A stretch of DNA of 64,000 nucleotides from Lewinellaceae bacterium. GTDB lineage: Bacteria > Bacteroidota > Bacteroidia > Chitinophagales > Saprospiraceae. Below the pieces are notes generated by a model. That model was not told the origin of the DNA and ran no database searches. It was given only the letters and a program-made list of their open reading frames with translations. Every line of letters begins with the position of its first letter. Positions within the stretch are counted from its first letter, which is position 1. Made by a program: the position numbers and the translations under genes. Positions 61,276 through 64,000 of this stretch are shown here, piece by piece. The DNA is taken from positions 1 to 64,000 of the forward strand of contig JACJYA010000002.1 in NCBI GenBank assembly GCA_020636315.1, read 5' to 3'.

Positions 61276-62676
61276 ATGGAAGGCAGCCGGCTATTGGAAG
61301 TGATGGGAAAGCTGGACAAAAAGGAAATTCGGGAGCTGCGAAAGTTCTTATCCTCCCCCTTTTTCAACCAGCGGGAGGATGTAGTTCAGCTCTTTGAATT
61401 TATTGTAGAGTGGGTTTTCACCCTCCGGGCCACTCCTGCCAAGGAGCGGGCGTTCGAGGCTCTTTACCCCGGCCGGCCCTACGATGCCCAGCAGGTGCGA
61501 TACGTTATGAGCTGGCTTCTGAAGGCGGCCGAACAATTCCTGGCCCTGCAACCGCAACTTTCGGATGAACGGCGGCAAAAGATCGAGCTGGCGCGGGCCT
61601 ACCGGGAAAAACGGCTGCCCAAGCACTTCCGCCAAACGATGCAGCAACTTAACCGCCTGCAACAACAACAGCCCATCCGCAACGCCGAATATTTCGAGTA
61701 CGAATACCGCATTCAGCTCGAACAGTATGCCTTCACCGCCAGCCGCAAGCGCATCAGCGAACACAACCTGCAGGATATCTCCGATAACATCGACCTGGCC
61801 TTTGTGGCCCGCAAACTGCGGCAGACCTGCTTTTTGCTTTCCCACCAGGCCGTTTACAAAAGGGACTATGATTTCGGGCTGCTGGAGGAAACACTGGATT
61901 TTGTCAGCAGGAAAGGGCTGCTCCGCATACCTACTATTGCCGGGTATTACCATTGCTATCACGCGCTCAAAGGTTTTGAGCCGGAAATGCACTTTCAACG
62001 CTTCAAGGACATCCTGCTCTATCAAAGCCACCTCTTTCCATCCGACGAGGCGCGCGACCTCTATCTGCTGGCCATCAACTACTGCATCCGGGAACTCAAT
62101 GCCGGCCGGGAACACTATGCACGGGAGGGGCTCGAACTCTATAAGGAAGGGTTGCGCAACGAAATGCTGCTACAGGAAGGGCAGATCTCCCGCTTTACCT
62201 ACCGGAACGCAGTGGCCATGGCCCTCAAGGAAGGGCAATTGCAATGGGCCGAGGCCTTTATCGCCGAATTCAGGGAAAGGCTGCCGAAAGAACACCAGGA
62301 CAGTATGTATAACTTCAGCCTCGCCCGCCTGGCCTATGTCCGGCGCCAATACGGGCAGGCGCTTGAGCACTTACAGCGCTCCGAATACCAGGACCTGCTC
62401 CTGAACCTGGCCGCCAAAACCCTGATGGTCAAAATTTTCTACGAGCTGGAAGAACACGACACCCTGGAGTCTCACCTCGACGCCATGAAGGTTTTTCTAC
62501 GCCGGAAAGACATCATCGGTTACCACCGGCGAAATTACCGCAACATTATCCGCTACACCCGGAAACTGTTGCACCTCAACCCGCACAGCCGGGAGGAGGT
62601 GAAACAGTTGAAGCAGGACATAGAAGCAGAAGAGATACTGACGGAGCGCGAATGGCTGATGGGCCAGCTGTCATAG
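61276..62676 (+). CDS. Uncharacterised alpha-helical repeat protein, second of two
   Basis: I do not recognise the family. The 466-residue product lacks signal peptide and membrane helices and looks wholly helical with TPR-like pieces (LQWAEAFIAEFRERLPK; QYGQALEHLQRSEYQDLL). The N-terminal helices (LLEVMGKLDKKEIRELRKFL, SSPFFNQREDVVQLFEFI) recall those of the 15727-17211 protein. Both genes are monocistronic, end against a convergent stop (here a 3-base gap) and follow AT-rich leaders. The start at 61276 has an AAATTTAATATTAAATAATT-type leader, normal for Bacteroidota translation. Confidence 0.7.
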   Translation: MEGSRLLEVMGKLDKKEIRELRKFLSSPFFNQREDVVQLFEFIVEWVFTLRATPAKERAFEALYPGRPYDAQQVRYVMSWLLKAAEQFLALQPQLSDERRQKIELARAYREKRLPKHFRQTMQQLNRLQQQQPIRNAEYFEYEYRIQLEQYAFTASRKRISEHNLQDISDNIDLAFVARKLRQTCFLLSHQAVYKRDYDFGLLEETLDFVSRKGLLRIPTIAGYYHCYHALKGFEPEMHFQRFKDILLYQSHLFPSDEARDLYLLAINYCIRELNAGREHYAREGLELYKEGLRNEMLLQEGQISRFTYRNAVAMALKEGQLQWAEAFIAEFRERLPKEHQDSMYNFSLARLAYVRRQYGQALEHLQRSEYQDLLLNLAAKTLMVKIFYELEEHDTLESHLDAMKVFLRRKDIIGYHRRNYRNIIRYTRKLLHLNPHSREEVKQLKQDIEAEEILTEREWLMGQLS

Positions 62677-62679
62677 GCA

Positions 62680-64000
62680 TTACTGAAGGACTACCAGCCG
62701 CTCCACCCAACGCTGCTCCCCCGCACGCGCCTCCACAGTATAAACTCCGGGGGGCAGCAACCCCGCTTTCAGTTCATAAAACCACCTGCCGGCGCCCCTG
62801 GCAGCTCCCTCATGCAATAGCTGCCCGGCAAAGCTGTAAAGGCGGATCTGCACCTCCGGCGCCCCGGCCTGGCCACTGATGGAAAAATCGCCATTGCCGG
62901 GATTCGGGAAAACCTGTATGGCCCTGCCACCACTCTCTGAGGCGTCAAGCGTCAGCCCGAAAGGCTCACCCGCCAGGGTAAAGGCCTGGCTAAACCCGGG
63001 TAACAATCCCGCAACGGCTTCTTCTCCCTGTAAGCCGCCAGGAGCGAATTCCAGGACAAACAGCGGCGCCCCCGCCGGGAAGTGGACGGGTTCGTAATGA
63101 TGCCAGCACAGCCGCAGCTGGCCGCCTTCGGAGATAGAATAGCCCAACTCCCCTGCATCCACTCCTGCCCGGACATCCTGAAGGATAACACCGGGCTCCA
63201 ACTGGAGCGCTGCCTGAAAAGCCACCCAATCTCCGGGGTGAGTAGGAACGGCATGGCCCAATACAACATCATCCGATCGTTCCGCCCTCATCTGCAGGGG
63301 AAGGCCGGCGCGGCTTTTCAGGGCCGCCCTTCCGGCCGTAGCGTCTCCGTTGATATCGCCAACCTTAATCCCGACAAAATCAACCTGTTCATCATATAGC
63401 AGCGGATCAAAAACGGCGGTGGAGGGAATGGGCTCCAGCCAGGGATTGGCCGGGTCAGGGAATACGTAATCCGCCCGCACGAACCGCCAGGACGGATTAT
63501 CAGACAACGGGTGCTCCGTTTGTATCTGCAGGATCAGCCGCCTCAGGGCCACCATATCCATAGAGGAAACATGGCCAGAATAATCTACATCCGCAGCCAG
63601 CAACAAGTAAGGGTTTACAATGGGTTGCACTCCCAGAATATGGCGCGAGATGAGCACCATATCTAAAGTGGTTACGCTATTCAGGTAGTTTCCGGTTGCA
63701 AACGTTTCCTCCCGGTAAGGCGCTACGGTATAAGGCTGCTGGGTGGGCAGCATCCCGAAATGATAAACCCCGCCGGTATCGATGGCCAGGGTGTCTTCCC
63801 CCTGGATGAGGGCCACCCGTGCACCATCACCCAAAAGGGCGCCGTTGGGGTTTCGGAGCTCCCCGGAAATGGAGGCTTCACCGGGCAGCAGGAAGCCGTC
63901 ATCGATGGTGTGCCAGGCGTAATTGGTAACGATGGGTTCGTTGAAGTCGAAATAGATGGCGGCGCTATTCTCGATGATGGCGCCGTTGGGGTTACCCGGC
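62680..64000 (-). CDS. T9SS type A sorted protein with dockerin-like segment, 5' end outside window
   Basis: The frame stays open past 63834 to the right edge, so the N-terminus is missing; about 439 codons are visible. The first visible part (GAIIENSAAIYFDFNEPIVT) is the end of a DUF7619-like module. Next comes a possible dockerin-like segment: VTTLDMVLISRHILGVQPI, DVDYSGHVSSMDMVALRRLI and VGIKVGDINGDATAG, the Asp/Asn-rich calcium loop pattern. A cohesin-like beta domain (about 200-300 of the visible part) and a type A sorting domain follow (VFPNPGNGDFSISGQ, LLPPGVYTVEARAGEQRW). The arrangement matches T9SS-exported surface proteins of Saprospiria. A cohesin partner has not been identified here. 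Confidence 0.85.
   Translation of the reverse strand, partial: PGNPNGAIIENSAAIYFDFNEPIVTNYAWHTIDDGFLLPGEASISGELRNPNGALLGDGARVALIQGEDTLAIDTGGVYHFGMLPTQQPYTVAPYREETFATGNYLNSVTTLDMVLISRHILGVQPIVNPYLLLAADVDYSGHVSSMDMVALRRLILQIQTEHPLSDNPSWRFVRADYVFPDPANPWLEPIPSTAVFDPLLYDEQVDFVGIKVGDINGDATAGRAALKSRAGLPLQMRAERSDDVVLGHAVPTHPGDWVAFQAALQLEPGVILQDVRAGVDAGELGYSISEGGQLRLCWHHYEPVHFPAGAPLFVLEFAPGGLQGEEAVAGLLPGFSQAFTLAGEPFGLTLDASESGGRAIQVFPNPGNGDFSISGQAGAPEVQIRLYSFAGQLLHEGAARGAGRWFYELKAGLLPPGVYTVEARAGEQRWVERLVVLQ

Overview
The window reads as chromosome of a Bacteroidota bacterium, most likely class Saprospiria (Lewinella / Phaeodactylibacter / Haliscomenobacter type). The reasons are the many secreted proteins with type IX secretion (T9SS) C-terminal sorting domains of both type A and type B, a gingipain-fold T9SS sortase homologue, Bacteroidota-style promoters (TTTG, 19-nt spacer, TAnnTTTG; clearest ahead of rpsP), a LytS/LytTR two-component pair, a TonB receptor with a carboxypeptidase-like N-terminal domain, and DUF7619-like modules typical of marine Saprospiria. 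No rRNA, tRNA, CRISPR array, prophage or intact insertion sequence was recognised.

Layout. 1-7.2 kb: a large PorU-like C25 protease cut by the left edge, free-methionine-sulfoxide reductase, and alpha-glucan phosphorylase with a strong terminator. 7.2-8.0 kb: a non-coding stretch with a MITE-like palindromic element and a cluster of small palindromes. 8.0-14.3 kb: an ECF-like sigma factor, a membrane protein with a duplicated anti-sigma-like segment, and, convergent to them, an exported TPR-CHAT protease and a secreted tail-anchored protein; this is the best candidate for an undescribed signalling system. 14.3-15.7 kb: non-coding. 15.7-20.0 kb: an orphan helical-repeat protein, two uncharacterised genes and rpsP. 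20.6-27.5 kb: a type B T9SS adhesin, an Lrp/AsnC regulator, a small lipoprotein, a YjjX-like NTPase, a PKD/T9SS protein and a lysoplasmalogenase-like membrane protein. 27.6-36.9 kb: three tandem paralogous subtilisin-like T9SS proteases. 37.0-42.2 kb: Vsr-like endonuclease, BI-1/YccA protein, DksA/TraR-type zinc finger protein, L,D-transpeptidase and RadA. 42.3-47 kb: START-like protein, TonB-dependent receptor and DCC thiol oxidoreductase. 47.1-54.1 kb: an ABC permease fused to an M1 aminopeptidase, its ATPase, and a divergent LytS/LytR pair. 54.1-58.2 kb: pseudouridine synthase, AsnRS, a lipoprotein and an orphan small protein. 58.2-64 kb: two large T9SS proteins around a second orphan helical-repeat protein; the last is cut by the right edge.

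How it fits together. Much of the window serves export to or display on the cell surface: a probable sortase (PorU-like), at least seven sorted cargo proteins, and envelope maintenance (L,D-transpeptidase, lysoplasmalogenase, TonB receptor). The sigma/anti-sigma/CHAT cluster and the LytS/LytR/ABC-M1 cluster are two separate candidate envelope-signalling modules. Several intergenic spaces carry the same short repeats (TTTACAC clusters, GGAGGCC-ended palindromes, G/C-run hairpins), which look like genome-wide repeat families.
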